DNA of 64,000 nt, from NCBI GenBank assembly GCA_002370555.1, contig AP014718.1, forward strand, positions 744,001 through 808,000, read 5' to 3'. The position numbers and the translations under genes are program-made. The number at the start of each line of letters is the position of its first letter. Position 1 is the stretch's first letter. The stretch comes from Arthrobacter sp. Hiyo4 (GTDB lineage: Bacteria; Actinomycetota; Actinomycetes; Actinomycetales; Micrococcaceae). Shown here piece by piece: positions 54,113 to 63,462 of this stretch. The notes under the pieces were generated by a model. It ran no database searches. It saw nothing but the letters and a program-made list of their open reading frames with translations, and was not told the origin of the DNA.

Positions 54113-54300
54113 TCCGTTCACTCCGACAGCCCATTGGCCGGTCTTTACGCGCACCAGTTGCCAATGGTGCCCCGGGCCGGGCGAGGCGGAGCACGAATCG
54201 GGGCTGTCGCAAGTGGCCTCATCAGACGGAGCAGTACACCGCCCCGACGCAGCCTCCCTCGTGGTCTCGACTCAGCCTCAGACCACCCGGATAGGATTCC

Positions 54301-54468
54301 GTGCCCGCCATGACATTGAGCGACCCGTTCATCCCCTCCCCGACCGTCAGCGCCTTAGAGGTGGGGCCCCTGACCATCCACTTCTATGCCCTGTGCATCC
54401 TCAGAGCAATCCACAGCGATTCAACGTTCAACCACTGCTCGATTACCGCCCATGCGGGCACGAAATAG
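54301..54468 (+). pseudogene. Prolipoprotein diacylglyceryl transferase (lgt), N-terminal remnant
   Basis: About 35 residues match the start of Lgt: PFIPSPTVSALEVGPLTIHFYALCIL, written here as FIPSP, LEVGPLTIHFYALCIL. After this the frame loses similarity and stops at 54468. The catalytic His and Arg regions are missing. It is a truncated copy; a full lgt should exist elsewhere in the genome. Confidence 0.6.
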
Positions 54469-54783
54469 TGTTCGAACCAGCTGCCAGCGCAAGCGGCCAG
54501 GCAGTCCTCTCGCCACCTTCGCCGGAAGGGGCAGGCAGCTCACCGGGCCGGGTGGACGCGGCAGCCCGGCCCGGTTCGGGCACGGCGGTCACGTCTGGGG
54601 TTCCAGGGCGAGGCCGATACTGGAGCCGGCAAGGTTCTGCTGCCCCGGGCATGGCTAAACGGTTCGAACATCGAGCACCGGGTCAGCGCTGACATGCCGC
54701 TGGTCTTGAGCCGGTCCGGGGCAGCTGCTGCGGCAAGGGCGTGGCTTCCCAAGGCGCGCGGTGTTTGCCGGCGGCATTTTCCG
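54469..54783. other. No recognisable gene
   Basis: This 315-base stretch between the lgt remnant and the DUF202 gene has only short overlapping frames without familiar motifs. It may be decayed remainder of lgt or of another inserted gene. Confidence 0.5.
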
Positions 54784-55179
54784 TCAGGGGGATAGGAATT
54801 GGTTGAGGTGGGTGGCAGCGAGGAGCGCTGTGAGTCCGCCAAGAACCGTCACACCTGCTATTAAGGCGGGCAGCCATCCTCCGCCGAGGTCGGCCCTCCA
54901 TGTCTCTGATGAGGTCAGGACGGTGTGGATGTGGCGGTAACGCCGGTGGGTGAGAAAGAGGGCGGCGACGGATGCCGCGGCGCAGGCTCCGGTGGGGATC
55001 AGTGCCCAGACGCCCAGGACATCGGGGATGATCCGCAGTGCCGCTAGGGATGCGACGGACAGTGCCAGTGCTGTCCGCCGCCAGGCAAGAGAACTCCTTT
55101 CCAGCTGCAGACCGGCGTCGAAAGGCCGGTCGCTACGGCCGCCGGTGTACTCCATCGCGTCCTCCGGAGCATCGGTCAT
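54784..55179 (-). CDS. DUF202 membrane protein
   Basis: 131 residues. The DUF202 opening LQLERSSLAWRRTALALSVASLAALR is followed by two more helices. It begins within the stop of the YidH-like gene (TGATG, one-base overlap), so both are translated together. Such pairs are widespread small membrane proteins without a proven function. Confidence 0.82.
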   Translation of the reverse strand: MTDAPEDAMEYTGGRSDRPFDAGLQLERSSLAWRRTALALSVASLAALRIIPDVLGVWALIPTGACAAASVAALFLTHRRYRHIHTVLTSSETWRADLGGGWLPALIAGVTVLGGLTALLAATHLNQFLSP

Positions 55180-55547
55180 CAGGCAAAAATGACGCTGAGG
55201 AAGATCAGGCCGCCGGCTGCGGACACAGCGATGACGATAGGAAAGGCCAGAGCGGCGGAGGGCAACGGCATGTCAAGCCTCAGGGCGCGCTCGATGTGTA
55301 GCCAACCGAACCAGGCCTGGATGGGGGCGGCGATCCCCGCGATGATAAGCATGACTGATGCGGCCAGGCGAAGGCCGGGGTGAAGGTGGAGCCCGAGTGC
55401 TTCTAGGGCGACCCCGCCGGCGATTAGGGCCAGTGACGTTCGGATCCAAGCCAGGAAGGTGCGTTCATTTGCGAGGCTGAACCTGGCGTCGGGATTGGTT
55501 CCTTGAGAGAACAGGCTTGGGGGAAATCGTTTCGGTGGATAGGTCAT
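55179..55547 (-). CDS. YidH/DUF202 membrane protein
   Basis: 122 residues from ATG 55547, three hydrophobic helices. It has the family start FSLANERTFLAWIRTSLALIAGGVAL and a conserved WFGWLHIERALR segment. ATG 55574 would add nine residues; neither start has a clear ribosome site. It is coupled to the following DUF202 gene and lies 51 bases after the MFS gene, in the same direction. Confidence 0.82.
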   Translation of the reverse strand: MTYPPKRFPPSLFSQGTNPDARFSLANERTFLAWIRTSLALIAGGVALEALGLHLHPGLRLAASVMLIIAGIAAPIQAWFGWLHIERALRLDMPLPSAALAFPIVIAVSAAGGLIFLSVIFA

Positions 55548-55598
55548 GGTTCTTTCGGATCGGTGGAGAGTCATAGCGCGGTATGCGGGGACTCTGAA

Positions 55599-56896
55599 TC
55601 AGAGAATACGTGGGGCGAGGGGCGCCGGTGTGTCGTCGGTGCCGCGCATGCGGACGGCGACCACGACCCCGGAGGCTGCGGTCAGGGCGGCGACGGCAGC
55701 CGCGGCGGCGGGATGCCGAAGGCATCGGCAATGAGGCCGGAGAGCAGGGCGCCAACGGCGAACCCCCGTCGCGCCACAGTCGGTAGATGCCCACGGACCG
55801 GGCCCGCCATTCGGGGTGGGCGACGTCACCGATTGCTGCGAGCAGTGTGGGGTAGACCATGGCTGTTCCGGCACCCAGCAGAATAACGGCGGCAAGCCAG
55901 GTTCCGAAGTCATTCCCGACGGCGACCATGCCCAGCGCCAGGGCTTGGACGAGCATGCCGCCGACGATCAGTGGTTTGCGTCCGATCCGGTCCGAGAGGG
56001 GACCGGTGACCAGTTGCCCGGCGCCCAGACGGCCGGATAGACGGCGGCGAGAATGCCGATGCGTTCGATGCTCAGCCCTGCAGCGGCGAACAGGACAGGA
56101 AACAGTCCCCAGGCCAGCCCGTCGTTGAGGTTGTTCACCATCCCGGCCTGGCTGACGGAGGAAAGGGACCTGTCCCGGAAACTGGTGAGGGTGAAGATTT
56201 CCCGGTTGCTGAGCCCGGCGTGGGTGCCGGCGTGGCCTGAGACGTGGGTGGCTGCTTCGGTTTTGGCGTGGTGGTGTGTTTCCCGGATGGTCAGCACGGA
56301 CAGACCGAGGCCGACGGCGATGAAGGCCGCGCCGAGGAGGAAGGGGCCGGGCGCAGCCCGTGGGTGGAGGCGATGTAACCGGTGGCCAGGGCAGTGCCGG
56401 CGACGCCGAGGTAGCCGGCTGCTTCGTTCAGTCCCATGGCCAGGCCGCGGCGTTCGGGGCCGACGAGGTCCATTTTCATCATTACCGTGGTGGACCAGGT
56501 CAGGCCCTGGCTGATGCCCAGCACCACGTTGGCTGCGACGATCCAGCCCCAGGAGTCGGCGAAGATCAGCAGGAGGGGGACGGGGAGGGCTATGAGCCAG
56601 CCGGCGACGAGCACGGGTTTGCGGCCGTAGCGGTCAGAGAGGGTCCCGGCGAAGTAATTGGTTGCGGCTTTGGCCAGCCCGAACGCGAGGATGTACGTCA
56701 GTGCGGACGTATAGAGGTCCAGTCCAAAGACTTCTTCGGCGAGCAGGGGCAGTACCGTGCGTTCCTGGCCGATGGTTCCGCCCACGAGTGCGTTGACGGC
56801 AACAAGGAGCATGAACTGCGCCAGGTTCTGGCGCAGGCCAAGCCTGATGGCAGCCGTTTGGCCTGTTAGCGGTGAAGAGGTGCTGCCGGATCTCAC
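55599..56896 (-). CDS. MFS transporter of the redox island (frameshifted)
   Basis: About 430 residues. N-terminal half: FMLLVAVNALVGGTIGQERTVLPLLAEEVF and the motif-A-like GTLSDRYGRKPVLVAG. The central loop is His-rich (ETHHHAKTEAATHVSGHAGTH). The C-terminal half has a second motif-A region (PSRTGSDAN / SDRIGRKP-like) and RSVGIYRLWRDGG. Indels near 56345, 56030 and 55760-55780. A histidine-rich loop suggests metal or pH sensing. A fragment of a related gene lies at 47983-48170. Possibly exports sulfur compounds, by context. Confidence 0.78.
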
Positions 56897-57002
56897 GGGT
56901 GCGCTCCAAGTGTCAGTGCGGTAGTGGCGGACAAAGCTTTGGCGGCGACCGGGTCTACCGAGCCGCCGCCAACGCTTTCATCCAGTGTTGGTGCTGCTTT
57001 GC

Positions 57003-58409
57003 TTACTTGCTGGTTACGGATTCCCGCGCCTGCTGCCAGGCGCTCCAGCCAGCGTAGCTGCCGTCCAGTTCGACGACGTCGTACCCGGCCCGGCGCAGGG
57101 CGCTGGCGGCCACGGAGTTGCGCACCCCGCTCTGGCAGTAGGTCACGATGGTGCCCTCGGCAGGGAGTTCATCCAGGTGCCACATGACGCGGCCGCCGCT
57201 GAGCTGGCGGGAACCGGGGATGTTCCCGGCGGTGTGCTCGGTGCGGTTGCGGACGTCAAGGACCATGGCTGCATCGAAGTCGGCGAGGTCTGCCGGCTGG
57301 ATGAGCTTGGGGTGGACGTGGGGAGTCCTTCGAAGCTGGTGACGTATCCGGCGACGTTGTCGATGCCGACGCGTACCAGGTGGTCCCACATGTCCTGGGC
57401 CTGTTCCTGGTTGGGGCCAGGAGCACCAGCGGGTTCTTGTCGGTTTCCGGGTTGATCACCCAGGCGCCGTAGCTGGCCACGGACTTGCCGGCCGGGACGT
57501 TCACGGAGCCGGTGACGGTACCCTCGTGGACCTCGGTGTTGGAGCGGGTGTCCACGAAGGTCACCTTGTCCTCGGTCAGGTCGCGGGCGACGTCTGAGCC
57601 ATTGAGCTCCTGGAGCGGCGTCCGTTCTCCCATGACGGTTGGGCCTTCACGGTTTTCGCGCTTCATGCGGCCGAAGTAGGCGTGTGCGTCGGGCTGGCCG
57701 TCGAGGAGTTCGTCGATGAAGCCCTGCTCGTCGTTCGCGGCGAGGTAGGGGCCCACCAGGCGTACAGGCGCTCGTAACCCACTGTGGAGGAGGGGATGGC
57801 GCCCAGTGCCTTGCCGCAGGCGCTGCCGGCACCATGGCCAGGGTGGACCTGGACATAGTCCGGCAGGGTCAGGAACTTGTCCCGGAGGCTGGTGAAGAGC
57901 TGCTTTGCACCCAGGAAGCGGGTGTCGATTCCGCCGGCGGCCTCGTCGAGCAGGTCCGGGCGGCCCAGGTCACCGGAGAAGACGAAGTCGCCGGAGAGAA
58001 GGTAGCCGGGCTGGTCGCTGAAGGCGCCGTCGGTCACCAGGAAGGACAGGTGCTCCGGAGTGTGGCCGGGGGTGTGCAGCGCCTTGATGCTGATGTTGCC
58101 CAAGGTGATTGTGTCGCGGTCGTAGAGCCGTTCGCCGTCGAATTCGTACTGCCAGTCCGGTCCGCCTTCGCCGGAGACGTAGATCTTGGCGCCGGTGGCG
58201 GCGGCGAGTTCGCGGGTGCCGGAGAGGTAGTCGGCGTGGATGTGGGTTTCGGTGACGGCGACGATCTTCATGCCGTTCTTTTCGGCGAGGTCCTGGTAGA
58301 CCGCGATGTCGCGGCGGCCGTCGACAACAACGGCTTCACCCTTGGCCTGGCAGCCGATCAGGTAGCTGGCCTGGGCGAGGTCTTCATCGTAAATGCGCTC
58401 GATAAGCAT
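57003..58409 (-). CDS. MBL-fold persulfide dioxygenase-like protein with two rhodanese domains (frameshifted)
   Basis: About 468 residues. The N-terminal metallo-beta-lactamase domain has [10 protein letters not shown] (His56, His58, Asp60; the fourth position is Tyr, not His) and [28 protein letters not shown]. That set fits the single-iron ETHE1/CstB class. A first rhodanese domain without a clear Cys ([15 protein letters not shown]) and a second with the active loop [12 protein letters not shown] follow. Indels near 57755, 57410 and 57315. It should oxidise persulfide to sulfite and transfer sulfur. A perfect CsoR-type palindrome lies 64 bases upstream. Confidence 0.85.
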
Positions 58410-58472
58410 CTGGTGCTCTCCTTCGTGTAAGGGGTGAGGGGAAGTCTTCGTCGTGCTCTGGTATCGATGATA

Positions 58473-58488
58473 ATACCCCTAGGGGTAT
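58473..58488. promoter_or_regulatory. CsoR/CstR-type operator, perfect palindrome
   Basis: ATACCCCTAGGGGTAT, a perfect 16-bp palindrome in the gap between the rhodanese gene ending at 58510 and the MBL gene starting at 58409. CsoR-family proteins bind such C-tract/G-tract sites. It closely matches the two sites at 61703-61738. Confidence 0.7.
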
Positions 58489-58509
58489 ATCGCAAGCGGA
58501 CTGCTGCTG

Positions 58510-58944
58510 TCAGGAATTGCCTGCGGGCCGCCTGCGGAACTGGTCCACTAGGGAAGAAAGCGTGCGCCGCCGTCGCGCTTTCGGATGAGTTGCCGACGGC
58601 GGCGCGTAAGTGACGGGGTGGCCGCTGCGGTACCACTCGGTGATCCCGCCCGCCACATTTACCGTGCTGTATCCGCGTTCGCTGAGCATCCGCGCAGCCT
58701 GGCTGCTGCGCTTACCGGAGCCGCACAGCAGGTAGAGGGTGGTGTTGGGCAGGTCCGCGAGGCGGGAGGACAGTTCATCCAGCGGGATGTTCAGGCTGCC
58801 CGGGATGTACGCGATGGAATGCTCCTCCCGGCTCCGGACGTCCAGTACTGCGGCGCGGGGCCAGACGCCGGCGAGGCCGTCGGCTGTGATGGTGCGCCAC
58901 GGTTCCGGCTCGGACTTTGGTTCAGGCCGGCTGCTGGGTTGCAT
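58510..58944 (-). CDS. Rhodanese-like sulfurtransferase
   Basis: 144 residues. A single rhodanese domain: AAVLDVRSREEHSIAYIPGSLNIPL, active-site loop LCGSGKRSSQAA with the persulfide-carrying Cys, then GGITEWYRSGHPV. The last 35 residues are a basic tail. Its start overlaps the thioredoxin gene end by 23 bases, so they are coupled. Confidence 0.85.
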   Translation of the reverse strand: MQPSSRPEPKSEPEPWRTITADGLAGVWPRAAVLDVRSREEHSIAYIPGSLNIPLDELSSRLADLPNTTLYLLCGSGKRSSQAARMLSERGYSTVNVAGGITEWYRSGHPVTYAPPSATHPKARRRRTLSSLVDQFRRRPAGNS

Positions 58945-59284
58945 CCGCGCGGTGCCTGTCCATGTCCAGGTTCTTCACACCCTGGATGACTTCTTCCAGG
59001 CCCGTGGCGTTCAGGGCACCGGGCTGGGAGAAAACCAGCGTTTTGTCCTTGAAGGCCATGAGGGTGGGAATGGAAGTGATGCTCGCTGCTGCGGCGAGCC
59101 CCTGCTCGGCTTCGGTGTCCACCTTGGTGAAGACAATGTCCGGGTGCCTGTCGGAGGCGGCGCCGTAGGTGGGGGCGAACGTGCGGCAGGGGCCGCACCA
59201 GCCTGCCCAGAAGTCAACGAAGACGATCTTGTTGTTCTCCAGGACCTCAGCGAGGCTCTCTTGGGTAACGTCAATGGTTGCCAT
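58922..59284 (-). CDS. trxA: Thioredoxin
   Basis: 120 residues. Classic thioredoxin fold with Trp-Cys30-Gly-Pro-Cys33 in FVDFWAGWCGPCRTF and the cis-Pro loop SITSIPTLMAFKDK. No signal, so cytoplasmic. ATG 59284 is preferred to 59317 because it gives the standard length. Coupled to the rhodanese gene at 58510-58944. It likely reduces persulfides on the sulfurtransferases around it. Confidence 0.9.
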   Translation of the reverse strand: MATIDVTQESLAEVLENNKIVFVDFWAGWCGPCRTFAPTYGAASDRHPDIVFTKVDTEAEQGLAAAASITSIPTLMAFKDKTLVFSQPGALNATGLEEVIQGVKNLDMDRHRADATQQPA

Positions 59285-59363
59285 GATCAGGTTTGGTGTC
59301 CTTCCGGTATCGTCCAAAGCGCTTGGAGGGTGTTCAGCTGTGTAGGGAGGTCAGATGACGGGG

Positions 59364-59659
59364 TCAGGTGGTGGGAAGGCCTTCGCGGGTCCAGGCGGTC
59401 ATGCCGCCGGCCATGGTGTCCGCAGTGTAGCCGGCGCCGTTAAGGGCGTCAGCGACCTGGGCGCTGCGGTTGCCGCTGCGGCAGACCGCGATGACCGGGA
59501 CTGCGGGGTCCAGTTCGGACAGGCGGGCGTGCAGCTGGCCCATGGGGATGTGCAGGGCGCCGGGATTATGCCGTCGGCGACTTCGAAGTCTTCGCGGACA
59601 TCAAGGATCCGGGCCTGGTGGCGGCGCTGGTCCGTTTCGGTGACGGTGATTTCAGCCAT
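59364..59659 (-). CDS. Rhodanese-like sulfurtransferase (one frameshift)
   Basis: About 98 residues: MAEITVTETDQ, ILDVREDFEVADG, and after an indel near 59567 the segment ALHIPMGQLHARLSELD with the active loop VCRSGNRSAQVA and MAGGMTAWTREG. Single-domain rhodanese of GlpE/PspE type. ATG 59659 follows AAGGAGA. Confidence 0.8.
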
Positions 59660-59694
59660 GAGTTCTCCTTCGAAAATTCTGGGTGGTGTTTTGT

Positions 59695-60036
59695 TTAGCG
59701 GACGGGTTCGTTGGCCTGGCGCCAGGCACCCATGCCGCCGCGGAGGGAGTAGGCTTCGTAGCCCTGGGCGGCGAGGAGCCGGGCTGCGGAGGCCGAGCGG
59801 ACACCGGACTGGCACATGGCGATCACGGGCCGGGTTTTCTGAATGCCGGCGGTGCTGGTCTGCAGCCGGTCCAAGGGGACGTGTTTGGCCTGGGGTGCCC
59901 GTCTGGACCGCCATTCCTGGGCAGAGCGGACATCGATCAGAGTGGCACCGGAGGAAATGAGGTCCTTGGCTTCGGCAACGGAGACGGTTTTGTAGGGTTT
60001 GCTGAATGCCTTCTTCAGGGAGCTGATGAGGCCCAT
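59695..60036 (-). CDS. Rhodanese-like sulfurtransferase
   Basis: 113 residues. An N-terminal amphipathic helix (MGLISSLKKAFSKPYKTV) precedes the rhodanese core: TLIDVRSAQEWRSRRAPQAKHVPL, active loop MCQSGVRSASAARLL, LRGGMGAWRQA. ATG 60036 was chosen because GAAGGA stands 9 bases before it; ATG 60045 is next to that sequence and unsuitable. Confidence 0.85.
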   Translation of the reverse strand: MGLISSLKKAFSKPYKTVSVAEAKDLISSGATLIDVRSAQEWRSRRAPQAKHVPLDRLQTSTAGIQKTRPVIAMCQSGVRSASAARLLAAQGYEAYSLRGGMGAWRQANEPVR

Positions 60037-60117
60037 GATGTTCATTCCTTCGAATCGGACCGGGTTGTGCATTTGAGGAGGCAGTGGTTTGTTGACCGGC
60101 GTTTACCGGTGATGTGG

Positions 60118-61028
60118 TCAGACCTGTGAGGGCTGGCCGCTTCGGCGGTTGATGTTCCGGCGGCTTTTGCGCAGCGGGCAGGAACTGACGAAGAACCAGC
60201 AGATTCCCGCAGCGGTCACGGCCAGCGCCGCGACGCCGGAGACGATGATCCAGCGCAGGTCCTCCGGTGCTTGTTGGGTCAGTACGAAGGTACCCATGAC
60301 CAGGACGAACCAACCGAATGCTTTCCGCAGGGCGGTTTCCGGGATGCGGCCTGCCAGTTTAGAGCCGAGGAGGGTTCCGACGATGGCGGCTGCCGTGACG
60401 GCCAGGGTCAGGCCCCAGTCCAGGTGGACCGTGGTGAGGTAACCGGCGAGCCCGGCGAAGGACTTCATGGCGATAACCACCAGTGAGGTTCCAACGGCAA
60501 CGGACATCGGCAGACCGCCCAGCAAGGCCAGGGCGGGAACGACGAGGAATCCGCCGCCGGCACCGACCAAGCCGGTGACGAGGCCCACGACGGCGCCATC
60601 CAGCAGGACCCGGCCCAGGGGAAGTTCGTGTTTCACGGGTTCGGGTCCGTCAGTCCCGCCGGTCTTTTTCCTGCCGCGAAGCATGGCTATGGAGGTGGCA
60701 ACCATCATGATGGCGAAGGCGATCAGCAGGATCTGGCCCGGGATTTGGCCGCCGAGCAGTCCGCCGACGAAGGCGCCGGCCATGCCGGCGGCGCCGAAGA
60801 TCAAGCCGGTCCGCCACATTACCCTTCCGCCGCGGGCGTGGCTGATCACGCTCACGGCAGAGGTGACGCCAACGACAAACAAGGACGCCGCGATCGCTTC
60901 CTTAGCCTCAAATCCGGCCACGTAGACCAGGATCGGGACAGTCAGGATGGAACCCCGCCGCCCAGGACACCCAGTGAGAGTCCAATGACCACGGACAGGG
61001 CAAGGACGAGGATCAGGGTCACGGTCAT
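60118..61028 (-). CDS. TauE/SafE family sulfite/anion exporter (one frameshift)
   Basis: About 303 residues, eight helices in two repeats. The first repeat has VIGLSLGVLGGGGSILTVPILVYVAG and the second GLVTGLVGAGGGFLVVPALALLGG. A missing G in a G-run near 60950 breaks the first repeat. It ends with an extra C-terminal helix containing Cys. In this operon it most likely exports sulfite made by the MBL dioxygenase, as in cst loci. Its ATG overlaps the stop of the upstream rhodanese gene (ATGA). Confidence 0.85.
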
Positions 61029-61643
61029 GATGCTTTGCCCTGAACCTGCATGTCAGAGCTGACCGGAAACCGCAGGATAGCGCTTTCTCGGGTGGGTTCA
61101 TTGGTTGCTTTGTTCCACGGCATTGCCGAGATCGCCTGTCCCATCGCGCAGGTGTTGGTCGCGGCCGAGAACGTCAGGCCCGTGCCGATCGCCCCGGCAA
61201 GCATCCGGATCTTCGGGGAAACGAAACGCCCCCGGCAAGGCCCAGGACAACAAGGGAACCCGCAACCAGGCGTACCTGCCGCTCAAGATCCCAGCGGTCC
61301 TTGCCCTTGACGACATCTCCACCGGCGGCCGCGAAGCCGGGTACTCCGCCAGTCAGGACATAAGCGGTGCCGATGCCGGCACCGCCAAGGCGCTGCCGGG
61401 CCTGCTCGGCCCGGGCGCCGGACTGGCATACCAGCACAACGCGGCTGCCCAGCCGGGCCGCCAGTTCATCGGTGTGCTCGGACAGCAGCGGCAAGGGCAC
61501 GTTGTAGGAGCCGCGGATATGCGTGGACTCGAACTCCGCTGCGGAGCGGACATCGATCACCACCAGATCCTGGTGTTCCTGGAACCAGCTGCGCAGGGTC
61601 TCCGGAGCCAAGGAAGTGACGGCAGGTGCGGAAGGGAAGTCAT
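61025..61643 (-). CDS. Rhodanese with DUF2892-like membrane tail (two frameshifts)
   Basis: About 205 residues. The rhodanese part shows LVVIDVRSAAEFESTHIRGSYNVPLPLL and active loop VCQSGARAEQARQRL. A C-terminal membrane part begins RLVAGSLVVLGLAGG and, after an indel near 61235, continues with MLAGAIGTGLTFSAATNTCAMG, the DUF2892 pattern with a conserved Cys. Another indel near 61625 affects the N terminus; ATG 61643 follows GAAAGGA. First gene of the reverse operon divergent to the repressor; coupled to TauE. Confidence 0.78.
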
Positions 61644-61702
61644 GGAAGTCCTTTCGGGACGACGGTAACGCTCAAGTTTGAATACCCCAGTGAGTATTAC
61701 AG

Positions 61703-61738
61703 ATACCCCCAGGGGTAGTCAAGACACCCTGGGGGTAT
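61703..61738. promoter_or_regulatory. Two CsoR/CstR-type operators in the divergent promoter
   Basis: ATACCCCCAGGGGTA (61703-61717) and ACACCCTGGGGGTAT (61724-61738) are near-palindromes of the same type as 58473-58488, spaced two helical turns apart centre to centre. They lie between the rhodanese-TauE operon and the repressor gene, so the repressor can control itself and the operon. Confidence 0.7.
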
Positions 61739-61740
61739 AG

Positions 61741-62037
<297 letters not shown>

Positions 62038-62075
62038 AGACACAGGTATTCGCCAACCAGCACTAGGAGACCTGC

Positions 62076-62501
62076 ATGAGCTACACGCACACCATCACCG
62101 TTCCTCTCGCCTGGGACCAAGCAGTGCAGCGCACCCGTGACGCCCTCGCCGAACAGGGCTTCGGGATCCTCACCGAAATCAACGTCCGCGCCACCTTCGA
62201 AGCCAAACTCGGAAGCGACGCCGCAGAAGCAGTCGGCGACTATATGATCCTCGGCGCCTGCAACCCCGCCCTCGCCAGCCGTGCCCTCGCCGCCGAACCC
62301 GAGCTCGGAGCCCTGCTGCCCTGCAACGTCGTGGTCCGCCGCGACAAGGACGCGACGGAGACCACCATCGAAACCATTGATCCCAACACCATGGTCCAGC
62401 TCAGCGGAGCACCGGCCGTTCGGGAAATAGCGGAAGATGCCGATGCCCGCCTTCTTAGAGCCCTCGCGGGACTCAAAGGGGCAACAAGTATTACCCCCTG
62501 A
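62076..62501 (+). CDS. DUF302 protein
   Basis: 141 residues, intact. The DUF302 pattern is present: VPLAWDQAVQRTRDALAEQGFGILTEINV, YMILGACNPALASRALAAEPELGALLPCNVVV with two Cys, and IDPNTMVQLSG. These proteins often sit beside rhodaneses and CsoR repressors; the Cys-containing pocket may bind a small sulfur or heme-like ligand. AGGAG precedes the ATG. Transcribed with the repressor. Confidence 0.85.
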   Translation: MSYTHTITVPLAWDQAVQRTRDALAEQGFGILTEINVRATFEAKLGSDAAEAVGDYMILGACNPALASRALAAEPELGALLPCNVVVRRDKDATETTIETIDPNTMVQLSGAPAVREIAEDADARLLRALAGLKGATSITP

Positions 62502-62512
62502 CCGACCCGCAG

Positions 62513-62805
62513 GTGTACTGGGAACGGACTGGCCGCTGCATAACCTACTCTGGGGTCCAGAGCCATACGGAAAGCAATCGAGTGCGGCGAATCGCAACAG
62601 ACGGGGCAAAGAGCTCTGTCGAGTTCCGCGCCGACGGTGTCGTCCACCTGATCTGGACGCCCAACGTCAAAATTGAGGTAGTCGATGCCCGAGCAGCCAT
62701 GGCGATGGTCAACGAGGTCTGCAACGGCGTGGATCATCCCATGCTGGTCGATATGGCTGCCACTGAGACCGTCAGCCGGGGCCCGCGCGGCAGGCGGGGA
62801 AGAAA
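62513..62805 (+). pseudogene. DUF7793-like protein, truncated
   Basis: The segment from about 62600 reads SVEFRADGVVHLIWTPNVKIEVVD, ARAAMAMVNEVCNGVDHPMLVDMAATETVSRG, a STAS-like alpha/beta domain that I associate with DUF7793 proteins of Arthrobacter. After TVSRG, near 62785, the expected sequence is lost although the frame stays open to 63370. The start is unclear (GTG 62513 or 62582). From 62806 to 62965 no gene was recognised. Confidence 0.5.
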
Positions 62806-62965
62806 TCATCCCGGTTTGCCCTGGTGTCGTTCGAGTTCGGGGGTGGCGGCGGGATGGTGCTGCCGCTGGGGCCAGGACTATCCGCGCCGCGCGGTCCTAG
62901 CCGCACTACCCGGCCTGAAGCCTGCCGCGCGGCCTGCCCAGAAGCCTCCCTGGCCGGAGGGGCGA

Positions 62966-63283
62966 CTAGCCGGAGGTTCGGCGGTCGCGCGCCTGGCGTG
63001 CCAGCCGGATGAATCCATAGACAAAGACGGCCTCGACCAGCAGCATCAGCCCGAGCAGCAGCCACTGCCCCTGCGCGATGAAGACCACCGCTCCGGTGAC
63101 CACCAGCATGGTTCCCAGCGCCAGCGCGTACACGGCGAAGCCGAGGGCCACTTTGGCACTGCGCACACCCGTCCGGAAGCCAAAGCCCACCGGTTCGCCG
63201 CCGGGATAGCCGGCCACGCGGTCCGGGACTGCGGGCTTGAGCCTGTCGAATTCCGCCCAGGGATCCGGGTCCTGATTGCTCAT
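62966..63283 (-). CDS. Small membrane protein, two helices
   Basis: 105 residues: a soluble start MSNQDPDPWAEFDRLKP, a Gly/Pro-rich stretch, then two hydrophobic helices (about residues 44-68 and 72-94) and a basic end LARQARDRRTSG. ATG 63283 is preferred to 63337 on composition. Family not recognised. Confidence 0.65.
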   Translation of the reverse strand: MSNQDPDPWAEFDRLKPAVPDRVAGYPGGEPVGFGFRTGVRSAKVALGFAVYALALGTMLVVTGAVVFIAQGQWLLLGLMLLVEAVFVYGFIRLARQARDRRTSG

Positions 63284-63323
63284 GCGTCCATTATCCTGCC
63301 GTTCCCGGCCCGCTTGCTGCCGA

Positions 63324-63417
63324 CGGATTCTGCTCAATCATTCGACGGCGGCATGCGGGCCGCCCCGTAAATTCAGCCCTGACGGCAGGGTGGGAGTGGA
63401 TGATTGGGCAGAATCCG
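63324..63417. repeat. Inverted repeat, 18-base arms
   Basis: CGGATTCTGCTCAATCAT (63324-63341) and its inverse at 63400-63417 pair with one mismatch around 58 bases with GC-rich inner pairing. It sits between the small membrane protein start and the ligase end. Could be a terminator or a repeat element. Confidence 0.5.
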
Positions 63418-63462
63418 ACGCGAGGCCCCAGGCGCGCGGGGTTTCTCGATCTGGTTTGGTGG

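Noticed and set aside
62824..63012. Small glycine-rich forward frame after the DUF7793 remnant
   Set aside because: Partly antisense to the membrane protein gene at 62966-63283, no ribosome site and no familiar motif.
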